A DNA stretch of 8,847 nt from Bacteroidales bacterium (GCA_023230285.1 JALNXP010000086.1:1-8847); one strand, 5' to 3'. Positions 1 to 6,886 are shown, counted from the stretch's first letter. Made by a program: numbers and translations. The notes: generated from the letters alone by a model not told the origin.

Positions 1-453
1 ATAATCTTTTCCCGCATCACGAATTGCGGTAGACGTAGCTTTTTGCAAGCTGAACGCCGGCAAACTCGGCACTTCCGGCGGAAAATAGTCGTTAGATGTC
101 CCTTCGCCTCTTATAGCTGCTATCGGTAATATTAAATCACCAACAGAATTTTTACTCTTTGTGCCGCCTATTTTGCCAAGAAATAAAACTGCTTTTGGAC
201 TGATGGCAGATAAAAGATCCATGATAAGAGCTGCATTCGGACTGCCCATCCCGAAGTTAATCATCGTGATGTCACCACTTGTGGCATTTGGCATAGACTT
301 GTCTAAACCATTGATATACGCATTGTTCTGCTGAGCAAATATCTCTACATATTTCTGGAAGTTCGTTAATAATATATATTCTCCAAATTTGTCAAGCGGA
401 CAGCCTGTGTAACGTATAAGCCAGTTGGCAACAATTTCTTCTTTTGTTTTCAT
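1..453 (-). CDS. amn: AMP nucleosidase, N-terminal part (runs off left edge)
   Basis: The minus strand reads open for exactly 151 codons from ATG at 453 to the window edge, beginning MKTKEEIVANWLIRYTG. From memory this matches the start of the short Bacteroidetes AMP nucleosidases (about 250-260 residues), a branch of the nucleoside phosphorylase/MTAN fold that hydrolyses AMP to adenine and ribose 5-phosphate in the cytoplasm. Family segments visible are FGEYILLTNF (about 24-33), a purine-phosphorylase-like INFGMGSPNAA (about 65-75), PKAVLFLGKIGG (about 86-97) and GDLILPIAAIRGEGTSNDYFPPEVP (in part, 104-128). The C-terminal third, with the usual purine and ribose contacts, lies outside the window. 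It has no signal peptide. It is divergently transcribed from the fucosidase gene and is probably unrelated housekeeping. The start is supported by a -7 element 24 bp upstream. Identification is by sequence recall, not a search. Confidence 0.93.
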   Translation of the reverse strand, partial: MKTKEEIVANWLIRYTGCPLDKFGEYILLTNFQKYVEIFAQQNNAYINGLDKSMPNATSGDITMINFGMGSPNAALIMDLLSAISPKAVLFLGKIGGTKSKNSVGDLILPIAAIRGEGTSNDYFPPEVPSLPAFSLQKATSTAIRDAGKDY

Positions 454-472
454 GATTTGATAGCCGTTTTAA

Positions 473-503
473 TTTGCAAAGTTAATTTATTTTTTTAACT
501 TCG
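473..503 (+). promoter_or_regulatory. Promoter of the fucosidase gene
   Basis: TTTG at 473-476 is followed after 19 bp by TAACTTCG at 496-503, which matches TAnnTTTG with one mismatch. Spacing fits the Bacteroidetes -33/-7 arrangement and would place the transcript start about 10-15 nt before the ATG at 522. The -33 element abuts the oppositely oriented -7 element of amn, so the two promoters overlap physically. Confidence 0.45.
477..484 (-). promoter_or_regulatory. Promoter -7 element of amn
   Basis: On the minus strand the octamer TAACTTTG, followed by C, fits the Bacteroidetes -7 consensus TAnnTTTG exactly and lies 24 bp upstream of the amn ATG. A possible -33 TTTG reads on the minus strand at 511-508, but the spacer of 23 bp is longer than the usual 19-21. 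The -7 element is well supported and the -33 element only weakly. Confidence 0.6.
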
Positions 504-521
504 CAGCCAAAATATCGTATT

Positions 522-2597
522 ATGAAAAAATTGTTTTTACCTTTATTTATAATTGTATTTTTCTGTATGTTTTCGTGTCAGCGGGTGCCGGCTCCGGAGC
601 CTGTTATGCCAATACCTACTCAGGCTCAAATAGAGTGGCAAAAAATGGAAACTTACGCTTTTGTACATTTTGGGTTGAATACTTTTAATGATATGGAGTG
701 GGGCTACGGAAATTCTCCGGCATCAACTTTTAATCCAACCGACCTCGACTGTAATCAATGGGTACAAGTCTTTAAACAAGCCGGCATGAAAGGTGTCATT
801 CTTACCGCTAAACATCATGATGGATTTTGCTTGTGGCAAACCGAAACCACCGATTATTCGGTAAAAAATTCGCCATGGAAAGATGGTAAAGGTGACGTTG
901 TGAGGGAACTTTCAGAAGCCTGCCATGAGAATGGGCTGAAATTCGGTATTTATCTTTCTCCATGGGATAGAAATAATACTAACTACGGCTATGATGAATA
1001 TGTTGAAACTTTCCATGCTCAGATGAAAGAACTCGTCTCAAATTACGGTCATCTTTTTGAATATTGGTTCGATGGCGCAAACGGCGGCAATGGCTGGTAC
1101 GGCGGTGCTAATGAAACTCGCTCAATAACACCTAAAACATATTATAGATATGAAGATGCTTGCAAAGTGATTAAGTCTTTACACTCGAATGTGATGATTT
1201 TCGGAGGTACTGTACCCGACATATTGTGGATAGGTAATGAAGAAGGGTGGGCGGATGCTACGCATTGGAGCATGTTCTCTACTGATAGCAATAAACACTA
1301 TTCTTTGCATACAAAAGGTGATGAGTACGGAAAACAATGGCTGCCCGGCGAATGTGACGTTTCGCTTCGACCGGGTTGGTTCTACCACGCCAGAGAAGAC
1401 CATCAGGTAAAGTCTTTATATAATCTTGTGGATTTATATTATCGTAGCGTTGGTCACAATGCTAACTTCTTACTTAACTTTCCAGTCGCTCTTAATGGCA
1501 AAATTCATCCAATAGATTCTGCAAGAGTGGTGGAATGGCGCCATGCTATTGATAATGAGCTGAAAAACAACTTGTTCGCAAATGCTGAAGTCACTGCTTC
1601 TAATATACGCAGTAGAAAATTTAAACCTTCAAATGTTAATGACGGCGATTGGGATACTTATTGGGCTACTGACGATGATGTGACATACGCTTCTCTTGCG
1701 TTTAAATTAAAAGATAAACAGAAAATAAATAGATTAATGCTGCAAGAGTATATCGCTTTAGGGCAACGTGTAAAATCTTTTATGATAGAAATATTAGATG
1801 ATGATAAATGGGTGAGCGTGTATCCTTACGATACTACAACTACAATTGGTTATAAACGTCTTTTGCGCTTTAATACTTTTGAAACTTCTGAAGTCAGAAT
1901 TACATTTTTAGACGCTCGCGGACCTCTGTGTATCAACAATGTAGAAGCTTTCTATGCGCCGACTTTGTTGGCTGAGCCGATAATAACACGAAACTTCTCT
2001 AATATTGTGACTATTAAATCAGGCGATGAAAATGCGGTGGTATTCTATACTCTCGACGGTTCTCAGCCGGATAAATCATCTGTGTTATATACAAAACCTT
2101 TTGAACTAAACAGAAAAGCTGTCGTTACGGCTTGCACTTACGATGCTGATAGCGATAAATACAGCCAAATTACCACTGCACAGTTTGATATACCAAGTGA
2201 TTGTTATTCAGTTGTTTACCCTAAAAATATTAAAAATGCAAATTATCTTTTTGATGGTAATGGCTATTCTGCTGTTTACTTAGATAAAGGTGAACGTGAA
2301 ATATCTATTAAATTAGATAAAGATTATATGCTGTCTGGATTTTGCTATGTGCCTAATCAACAGCGTGATGTGCCTAATCAACAGCGTGATGCGGCTAATC
2401 ATATCGTGGATTATAAACTTTTTGTGGATAATAAATTAGTGGCGCAGGGTGAGTTTTCTAATGTTAAAGCTAATCCTGTGCAGCAAACAATTTACTTTAA
2501 TCCGATAAAAGGTAAGGAAATTAAATTTGTGGTGGAATCTATCCTTGATGATGCCGATAGATTTTGCATTGGCGACTTGTCTGTAATTACTGAATAA
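522..2597 (+). CDS. GH29 alpha-L-fucosidase lipoprotein with F5/8-type C and chitobiase-like C-terminal domains
   Basis: This is predicted to hydrolyse terminal alpha-L-fucose from glycans at the cell envelope. Residues 1-18 are a hydrophobic signal ending in MFSC, a lipobox-like site, so C19 is probably lipidated. The GH29 catalytic domain spans about 30-345. HHDGFCLW (98-105) is a fucose-pocket motif, WFDG (182-185) carries the expected nucleophile D184, and [16 protein letters not shown] (274-289) resembles GH29 subfamily B, with E277 the likely acid/base. NANFLLNFP (313-321) closes the domain. Subfamily B enzymes usually prefer alpha-1,3/1,4-linked fucose of Lewis-type branches; that specificity is inferred. 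An F5/8 type C (CBM32-like) domain follows at about 350-478, then a CHB_HEX_C-type Ig-like domain (about 483-556, with FYTLDGSQP), then a second discoidin-like domain (560-691) containing a duplicated heptapeptide. The gene is apparently monocistronic and converges on the next gene with a 6-bp gap. Family assignment is firm; linkage specificity is not. Confidence 0.93.
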   Translation: MKKLFLPLFIIVFFCMFSCQRVPAPEPVMPIPTQAQIEWQKMETYAFVHFGLNTFNDMEWGYGNSPASTFNPTDLDCNQWVQVFKQAGMKGVILTAKHHDGFCLWQTETTDYSVKNSPWKDGKGDVVRELSEACHENGLKFGIYLSPWDRNNTNYGYDEYVETFHAQMKELVSNYGHLFEYWFDGANGGNGWYGGANETRSITPKTYYRYEDACKVIKSLHSNVMIFGGTVPDILWIGNEEGWADATHWSMFSTDSNKHYSLHTKGDEYGKQWLPGECDVSLRPGWFYHAREDHQVKSLYNLVDLYYRSVGHNANFLLNFPVALNGKIHPIDSARVVEWRHAIDNELKNNLFANAEVTASNIRSRKFKPSNVNDGDWDTYWATDDDVTYASLAFKLKDKQKINRLMLQEYIALGQRVKSFMIEILDDDKWVSVYPYDTTTTIGYKRLLRFNTFETSEVRITFLDARGPLCINNVEAFYAPTLLAEPIITRNFSNIVTIKSGDENAVVFYTLDGSQPDKSSVLYTKPFELNRKAVVTACTYDADSDKYSQITTAQFDIPSDCYSVVYPKNIKNANYLFDGNGYSAVYLDKGEREISIKLDKDYMLSGFCYVPNQQRDVPNQQRDAANHIVDYKLFVDNKLVAQGEFSNVKANPVQQTIYFNPIKGKEIKFVVESILDDADRFCIGDLSVITE
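2349..2390 (+). repeat. Perfect 21-bp in-frame tandem duplication in the fucosidase gene
   Basis: Two adjacent identical 21-bp copies (2349-2369 and 2370-2390) encode VPNQQRD twice, at residues 610-616 and 617-623. A degenerate half copy (GCGGCTAATCA) follows. The repeat falls in the loop of the C-terminal discoidin-like domain where relatives typically read Y-x-P-R-Q...NG-x-I-x-x-Y, so one copy appears to be extra. Absence of any silent difference between copies suggests a recent event. Confidence 0.9.
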
Positions 2598-2603
2598 GGT
2601 TAT

Positions 2604-3014
2604 TTAGAATTTAATTTTATAGTAATTATTTTTTCGTTTTCTCAGGTCATCTATTATTTTGTCTGCAATCCTGACCAATATTTGTAATCCGTTGTCTATA
2701 AGCCATTGTCTTGCTTGGTCATCGCCGTTGCAGTAGTCAGACATTTTTGCTTCGGAAGTGTAGCCGTATCTCATCAGCCAAGCGTATGCTTTTTGATCTT
2801 TGTCTATGGCATAGTCAAGGGCTGAAAATTGTGGAAAACCGTTTTTCAACAGCCAGTCGTTAGCTTCGCGGCTGCCTCTTAATGCACTCGAAAGTGCTGC
2901 CAATTCAGGGAAACCATTGTTCAGCAGCCATAGATAAATTTCTTCATTGCCGCTGATACTTTCACATAACGCTACTAATATCTTGATTTCATAATCGCTT
3001 AAAGCTCTAACCAT
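2604..3014 (-). CDS. Small conserved-looking protein of four 25-residue W-L...N-G repeats
   Basis: The function is not recognised. The 136-residue product has no signal peptide or membrane segment and is expected in the cytoplasm. It is built of four consecutive 25-residue units (22-46, 47-71, 72-96, 97-121), with tryptophans exactly in register at 29, 54, 79 and 104. The approximate unit consensus is GxxxAxxWLLxNGFxxLxALxxAIx; Trp8, Leu9 and Gly13 are invariant, and units 1 and 2 share 12 of 25 positions. Residues 8-21 look like a half unit serving as an N-cap, and the tail (124-136) is basic. The pattern suggests paired short helices forming a solenoid, as in ankyrin-like or TPR-like scaffolds for protein binding, but it does not fit those consensus lengths. 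The gene lies 56 bp downstream of the secreted PNGase F-like gene on the same strand, behind a terminator-like palindrome. It converges on the fucosidase gene. ORF reality is supported by the strict repeat register; any role is unknown. Confidence 0.8.
   Translation of the reverse strand: MVRALSDYEIKILVALCESISGNEEIYLWLLNNGFPELAALSSALRGSREANDWLLKNGFPQFSALDYAIDKDQKAYAWLMRYGYTSEAKMSDYCNGDDQARQWLIDNGLQILVRIADKIIDDLRKRKNNYYKIKF
2652..2951 (-). repeat. Four 75-bp coding repeats (25 codons each)
   Basis: Units on the minus strand are 2951-2877, 2876-2802, 2801-2727 and 2726-2652. The period is exact at 75 bp, judged by the Trp codon (CCA on the plus strand) recurring in each unit. The DNA copies have diverged, so the repeat is mainly visible in the protein, implying an old duplication held by selection. 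Confidence 0.8.
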
Positions 3015-3032
3015 TTTGTGTGCTTAAATTAA

Positions 3033-3060
3033 AAAGAGAAGGCAAATTTGCCTTCTCTTT
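3033..3060 (-). terminator. Perfect 28-bp palindrome, likely intrinsic terminator of the PNGase F-like gene
   Basis: AAAGAGAAGGCAAA and its exact reverse complement are adjacent at 3033-3060. The RNA can form a stem of about 12 bp with a short AAUU loop. On the minus strand it begins 10 bp past the stop of the gene ending at 3071 and is followed by TTAATTTAAG. It also lies only 18 bp before the ATG at 3014, so it separates, or attenuates between, the two minus-strand genes. Confidence 0.7.
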
Positions 3061-3070
3061 AATGCTATTG

Positions 3071-5656
3071 CTATTTTACAATTAATTTAATGTTCTTGAC
3101 ACCGTTTCTACCAATGATGTTTAATATATAAGCACCTTTAGCATAATCTTTCATGTTGATTGTCTTTTTGCTTCCATCCCAGTTAAATGTCATAACTGTT
3201 TGTCCTGTTGCAATGTTGATTACTTTGACATTCATGTTTTCGTCGTTGTCCGATGATATGTCGAAAATTCCGTCAGAAGGATTTGGATATACGGAGATGT
3301 TGGAGTTGTTTTTGTCGTTGTATGGTTTATTTCCTATGAATATACCGGTATTGTTGCTGTAAGATACTATCTTGGCAGATACGTTGAGTATAGGGTTGTC
3401 GGGAGCGCCACAGTTAGGGCAGTTGTTTTGTCCGTCTATACAGTCAGGGTAATTCGGGTGACAAAAGTCTGTATAAGTCGGGTCGAATTCGTAGAATAAG
3501 TTGATAGGACTACCTATGTAAGGTGTCAAATCCCAGTCCCAGACCATTGCGATAGAGCCGGGGCACCAACCTTGGCGTGGATAGGTCCAAGTTCCGTTTT
3601 GCGGCTGACAGCCTGCAGGGTTTGGCGTACAACTGCCTGATGCAGGCCATAAGTGCTGAGTAAATGCTCTTGCACCGTTGATGTTTATATAGTGGGTGCC
3701 TTCGTAAAATTCGGCTGCATTGCCGGTGTTTACACCGTAGTTAGGTGCAGTGTTGCTGCTCCAGTTATGCCCTGTGGTAGAAACTACTAAAGAGGCTTTT
3801 TCTGTGTTTGAGTTGAATGTCCATTCTGCTTCGGGTACCGGTTGCAAATCCGCATAGTCTCCAAAGTCGAAAATTTCGCCCCATATTTCTATTACATCAG
3901 AATAGTTGTATTCGGGAGTGCCTTTTTCAAAACCGAAAGTAAGCACCGGCAGGTATCCGCTACCGTTCCATGTAACTACTTGGAACTTTATTTCCACAAG
4001 CCCTTGAAAAATAGATGAATATTCGGATACGTCAACGGCATCGCTGCAAGCTACACCGAAAGAAGTTATGTATTTGAAGATTTCGACATAGTCGCCGTGG
4101 ATATTTTTAGCATATATGTTGGCAACTCTGTCGTAGGTGTCGCAGCCGTTTGGTGGAGCGCAATTCATGTCTAAAATAGCAGTGATGGCGTCAAATACTC
4201 CTACGTGTGTAGGAAATATAAATTCGCCGGTGACAACGTGGTTGCTTGGCGATATTTGGTAGTCTTTGTTAAATGAAACTACTGATAAGTCTTCAACATC
4301 GGCAGTTACTTCAAAGCTGTTGCTTTCTACGTAACTGTTGTCGCCAGACATAATAGTGGTGAGGTCGGCATTAAAAGTTCCGAAAGCAGAAGGTGTCCAT
4401 ATTGCGGAAAAATAGTTGTTGCCCTGTGGCAAACATTCTATGGTCTGACCGTCAATAGAAAATTCCATGTTTTTTACGAGGATAATATCGGAATGTTCTA
4501 CTACAACTGAGACGAGCATCATGACCGGTTCTAAAGTTTCCATGTAGACTTTAGTTCCGTCATAAGGTCGTCTTATTGTAACAGTTGGCGGAAATTGAGC
4601 GGGGTCTACTACTTCAAAACTTCTGGTTACCGGAGGTGCCGGTTGCCATTGGTCGTCACCTTCTTGGGTGGCTTGAATTTTTACTATGCCTGTTTCGCCT
4701 GTGAGAGTTATTGTGTTGCCGTTTACTGTTGCAGGGCCTTCAAGAACGGTAAATGTTATAGGTAAGCCTGAAGTACAAGTGGCTGATATTGCAAATGGTT
4801 GGTTAAATATCAGTTGGTCAGGTATTTCAGTAAAATCTATGAATTGAGATGCAAGACCTGCCGGTGTCTGTGTGATGGTAAAATTGTCGAAGCCACCATG
4901 ACTGCTGCTTAAAAAGAAGACGGCATCCCACATTGCAGGGTCAAATCTGTCGCCGCTGCCCGGCGTTAAACCGGCATTTAACCCCTGAATTTCTGCTATT
5001 GGAACAAATTCACCTGTTAAACCGTAGTCCGCAAATAAAGCTATAGAGCCGGATTGGTCGTTGGCTTCCAAGTCTATAAATATTCTCCAACGTGTCCAAT
5101 CTGCATAATCAAAGTCAAAATCTACCGGCATCGTATTGTCAGGTAAAACTATGCCGTTTTTGTATTCAGGACGAGGGTCGTTACCTGTACAGATAAAATA
5201 AATTCCACCATCTTGCGTGGGCAAATTCGGATTTGGTAATGTTGTTTCATATTGCATTGGCGGTAATAATGTGCCATCACCATCAGCATCATAACCTATG
5301 CCGAAGGCTATGCCCCACCAATTGCGATGAACATCTAATTCTACTTCTATAGTTCCGCCTTGTGAAAAATCAAAAGAGAAATTTGATGTAGATTTACGAG
5401 TTGCAACTTCTCCATAGTTAGTATTGGCGTTGCTAAAAAACACGCCTAAAGATTCGTCTCCTGTAACCCAGCCGCTTGGACCAATGTAATTAACTTGATT
5501 AACGCCTCCACCGGCACTGTGTTTCACGGAAACCCAATCGTCTTGACCGTTTAATGCTCCAACAGTAAGATCATTAAAAGTGTAGGTTGATGTGGTTTGT
5601 GAAAAAACAACAAAACTGAATATCAACAACAATAATGAAAGGTGTAATTTTTTCAT
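3071..5656 (-). CDS. Secreted PNGase F-like glycoamidase with LamG-like, Ig-like and T9SS sorting domains
   Basis: The core is homologous to peptide-N4-(N-acetyl-beta-glucosaminyl)asparagine amidase F, which cleaves N-glycans from asparagine. The 861-residue product has a signal peptide (1-19, cut near FSQ), a LamG/concanavalin-like region (about 24-265), an Ig-like domain (about 271-350), a second Ig-like domain (about 355-452), the two PNGase F jelly-roll domains (about 457-770) and a T9SS type A sorting domain (about 783-861, VYPNPSDG near its start). Against Flavobacterium PNGase F recalled from memory, CDTYDR aligns with CDEWDR, giving D509 for catalytic D60. AAEFYEGTH aligns with CAEWCFRTH, giving E649 for E206. 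NTEKA and GWCPG are shared, and R694, W563 and W697 match R248, W120 and W251. The E118 position is V561, the cysteine pair flanking E206 is A647/Y651, and residues 731-750 hold an extra Cys4 insertion. Homology is clear. Full glycoamidase activity is uncertain because of the E118 change. A non-catalytic glycan-binding role is possible. Confidence 0.85.
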   Translation of the reverse strand: MKKLHLSLLLLIFSFVVFSQTTSTYTFNDLTVGALNGQDDWVSVKHSAGGGVNQVNYIGPSGWVTGDESLGVFFSNANTNYGEVATRKSTSNFSFDFSQGGTIEVELDVHRNWWGIAFGIGYDADGDGTLLPPMQYETTLPNPNLPTQDGGIYFICTGNDPRPEYKNGIVLPDNTMPVDFDFDYADWTRWRIFIDLEANDQSGSIALFADYGLTGEFVPIAEIQGLNAGLTPGSGDRFDPAMWDAVFFLSSSHGGFDNFTITQTPAGLASQFIDFTEIPDQLIFNQPFAISATCTSGLPITFTVLEGPATVNGNTITLTGETGIVKIQATQEGDDQWQPAPPVTRSFEVVDPAQFPPTVTIRRPYDGTKVYMETLEPVMMLVSVVVEHSDIILVKNMEFSIDGQTIECLPQGNNYFSAIWTPSAFGTFNADLTTIMSGDNSYVESNSFEVTADVEDLSVVSFNKDYQISPSNHVVTGEFIFPTHVGVFDAITAILDMNCAPPNGCDTYDRVANIYAKNIHGDYVEIFKYITSFGVACSDAVDVSEYSSIFQGLVEIKFQVVTWNGSGYLPVLTFGFEKGTPEYNYSDVIEIWGEIFDFGDYADLQPVPEAEWTFNSNTEKASLVVSTTGHNWSSNTAPNYGVNTGNAAEFYEGTHYININGARAFTQHLWPASGSCTPNPAGCQPQNGTWTYPRQGWCPGSIAMVWDWDLTPYIGSPINLFYEFDPTYTDFCHPNYPDCIDGQNNCPNCGAPDNPILNVSAKIVSYSNNTGIFIGNKPYNDKNNSNISVYPNPSDGIFDISSDNDENMNVKVINIATGQTVMTFNWDGSKKTINMKDYAKGAYILNIIGRNGVKNIKLIVK

Positions 5657-5690
5657 GATAAAAATATTAATAATTATGTATTAAATAAAC

Positions 5691-5704
5691 ATTACAAATG
5701 TAAT
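5691..5704. promoter_or_regulatory. Palindrome ATTACA-N2-TGTAAT over the -7 element
   Basis: A 6-2-6 perfect inverted repeat covers the whole -7 element of the minus-strand gene, a place where a bound repressor would block RNA polymerase. Its half-sites are the same hexamers as in the PerR-like box at 6859-6871 but arranged the other way round. In such AT-rich sequence a chance palindrome is possible, so this is a weak operator candidate. Confidence 0.3.
5695..5702 (-). promoter_or_regulatory. Promoter -7 element of the PNGase F-like gene
   Basis: The minus strand reads TACATTTG, an exact TAnnTTTG match, 38 bp upstream of the ATG at 5656. No clear TTTG is seen at the -33 distance; the upstream stretch is nearly pure A/T. 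The call rests on the -7 match and position only. Confidence 0.5.
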
Positions 5705-5810
5705 ATTAAAAATATGAATTTCGATAAATTATTTAAAATAAGATGTTAAAATAAAAAAATGTCGGCATCTATTGTTGGTAAAAGTCGACATAAATTGTTT
5801 GTCAATTTAA

Positions 5811-5842
5811 CTGATGGCTTTGCAAAATAGTAAAGCCATCAG
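5811..5842 (-). terminator. Hairpin terminator of the perR-rubrerythrin operon
   Basis: CTGATGGCTTT (5811-5821) and AAAGCCATCAG (5832-5842) form a perfect 11-bp stem with a 10-nt loop, 21 bp past the rubrerythrin stop. On the minus strand the stem is followed by TTAAATTGAC, only a short U tract. It is the strongest hairpin in the 5657-5863 gap and is well placed to end the operon transcript. Confidence 0.65.
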
Positions 5843-5863
5843 CCGGTGTGTTAAAAAATATAA

Positions 5864-6406
5864 CTATTTAAAATAGCGTTTGTAAAGTCCTTCAAACCCT
5901 TTACCGTGACGGGCTTCGTCTTTTGCCATTTCATGAACTGTATCATGGATTGCATCTAAGTTCTGAGCTTTTGCATTTTTTGCTATGCGCATTTTATCTT
6001 CGCAGGCACCGCTTTCAGCGTTCATTCTCTTTTCGAGGTTGGTTTTGGTATCCCAAACGCAGTCGCCGAGGAGTTCTGCAAATTTTGATGCGTGTTCTGC
6101 TTCTTCCCAAGCGTATCTTTTGAAGGCTTCAGCTATTTCAGGATAACCTTCTCTGTCAGCTTGACGGCTCATTGCCAAGTACATGCCAACTTCGCCGCAT
6201 TCTCCATGAAAATGTGCATTCAAATCTTTTTTCATTTCTTCGCTAACGTCTTTAGCTATGCCTATGACATGCTCTGTTACAAATGTTAACTCGGTGTCTT
6301 TCAGTTCTTTAAATTTTGAAGCGGGCTGTTTGCATACAGGACAAAATTCAGGTGGGTTGTCGCCTTCGTGTATGTAACCACATACAGTACAAATAAATCT
6401 TTTCAT
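5864..6406 (-). CDS. rbr: Reverse rubrerythrin (N-terminal rubredoxin domain, diiron peroxidase)
   Basis: This cytoplasmic protein reduces hydrogen peroxide, and possibly oxygen, in anaerobes with electrons ultimately from NAD(P)H. The 180 residues begin with a rubredoxin-like domain, whose four iron ligands are C6 and C9 (CTVC) and C22 and C25 (CPVC). A four-helix ferritin-like domain follows (about 45-180), with HGECGEVG (67-74), EEAEH (101-105) and EMAKDEARH (159-167) supplying the glutamate and histidine ligands of the diiron site. Classical rubrerythrins carry rubredoxin at the C-terminus. Here the order is swapped, as in the clostridial reverse rubrerythrins (rubperoxins), which have about the same length. 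It follows the PerR-type gene by 12 bp on the same strand, so the two are almost certainly one transcript under peroxide control. The A-rich leader before the ATG lacks a Shine-Dalgarno site, as is common in this phylum. Family and operon calls are firm; the electron donor is inferred. Confidence 0.93.
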   Translation of the reverse strand: MKRFICTVCGYIHEGDNPPEFCPVCKQPASKFKELKDTELTFVTEHVIGIAKDVSEEMKKDLNAHFHGECGEVGMYLAMSRQADREGYPEIAEAFKRYAWEEAEHASKFAELLGDCVWDTKTNLEKRMNAESGACEDKMRIAKNAKAQNLDAIHDTVHEMAKDEARHGKGFEGLYKRYFK

Positions 6407-6418
6407 TTTTTTTTCTTT

Positions 6419-6850
6419 TTAATAGTTAAACTTGTTTTTACATTCATTACAATATCCTTTGTAGAATACTTGAGTGTCGGTTATAATAATATTGTGTTCT
6501 TTTTCTAAAGATTCGATTTTAAGTGTGTCGTTATCAATGGCAACATCAATTATTTTACCGCAGTTGTTGCATCTGAAATGAGCATGCTCACGAATGTAGC
6601 CGTCATAATGTAACTGTTTTTCATCAATGGTTAACTCTTTGATGGCACCGGCTTGGGATAACAGTGACAGCGTATTATAAACGGTAGTTTTGGAAAGAGT
6701 CGGTATAACAGCAACTAAAGCAGTGTGTATTTCGTCAGCTGTTGGATGGACAGGGTTTTCAAATAGATACTTCATTATGGCTATACGCTGGAACGAAGGG
6801 TGAATTTTGAAATCGGTTAAATACTGTTTTGTTTTCTCTATTGATGCCAT
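6419..6850 (-). CDS. perR: Fur-family peroxide-responsive repressor, PerR type
   Basis: This is a cytoplasmic metal-dependent DNA-binding repressor of 143 residues, the usual length. The winged helix lies at about 15-80 with the recognition region LSKTTVYNTLSLL (52-64). The structural zinc site is C94/C97 and C134/C137. The five regulatory-metal ligands of Bacillus subtilis PerR (H37, D85, H91, H93, D104) all have identical counterparts at a constant offset of two: H35, D83, H89, H91 and D102. Aspartate at the last position is characteristic of PerR, whereas iron sensors of the Fur type usually have glutamate there. Peroxide sensing would occur by iron-catalysed oxidation of the histidines. 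The gene is first in an operon with reverse rubrerythrin, a typical PerR target. A palindrome resembling a PerR box lies directly upstream, suggesting autoregulation. A Zur or Fur role is less likely given the ligand set and partner gene. Confidence 0.9.
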   Translation of the reverse strand: MASIEKTKQYLTDFKIHPSFQRIAIMKYLFENPVHPTADEIHTALVAVIPTLSKTTVYNTLSLLSQAGAIKELTIDEKQLHYDGYIREHAHFRCNNCGKIIDVAIDNDTLKIESLEKEHNIIITDTQVFYKGYCNECKNKFNY

Positions 6851-6872
6851 TGTAAATATGTAATGATTACAA
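6850..6872. promoter_or_regulatory. Candidate PerR box at the perR-rbr promoter
   Basis: TGTAATGATTACA at 6859-6871 is a perfect 6-1-6 palindrome close to the PerR box consensus TTATAATnATTATAA. Outer TTGTAA (6850-6855) and TTACAA (6867-6872) form a second, nested inverted repeat. The site lies between the -7 element and the perR start codon, at or just after the expected transcript start, where binding would block initiation. Identity of the binding protein is inferred from location. Confidence 0.6.
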
Positions 6873-6886
6873 AATTAAATTCGTTG

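Noticed and set aside
1179..1403. Minus-strand open frame of 74 codons within the fucosidase gene
   Set aside because: It is the antisense shadow of the GH29 catalytic domain, with no recognisable protein features.
2652..2951. Possible CRISPR or DNA satellite because of the regular 75-bp period
   Set aside because: The copies are diverged at DNA level, contiguous, in frame and conserved mainly as protein, so they are coding repeats.
2604..3014. Ankyrin, TPR or Sel1 repeat assignment for the small repeat protein
   Set aside because: The exact 25-residue period and the WL...NG core do not fit the lengths or signature residues of those families.
3153..3362. Plus-strand frame of 69 codons opposite the T9SS sorting domain
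   Set aside because: Its hydrophobic look arises from antisense reading of the sorting-domain codons; no promoter or homology is visible.
5759..5791. Short inverted repeat ATGTCG...CGACAT in the gap between rubrerythrin and the PNGase-like gene
   Set aside because: Only 6 bp of pairing over a 21-nt loop and no extension; too weak to call beside the strong 11-bp hairpin at 5811-5842.
5923..6289. Two overlapping plus-strand frames of about 65 codons opposite rubrerythrin
   Set aside because: They are antisense to a well-identified gene, and their Phe- and Arg-rich compositions are what reversed rubrerythrin codons would give.
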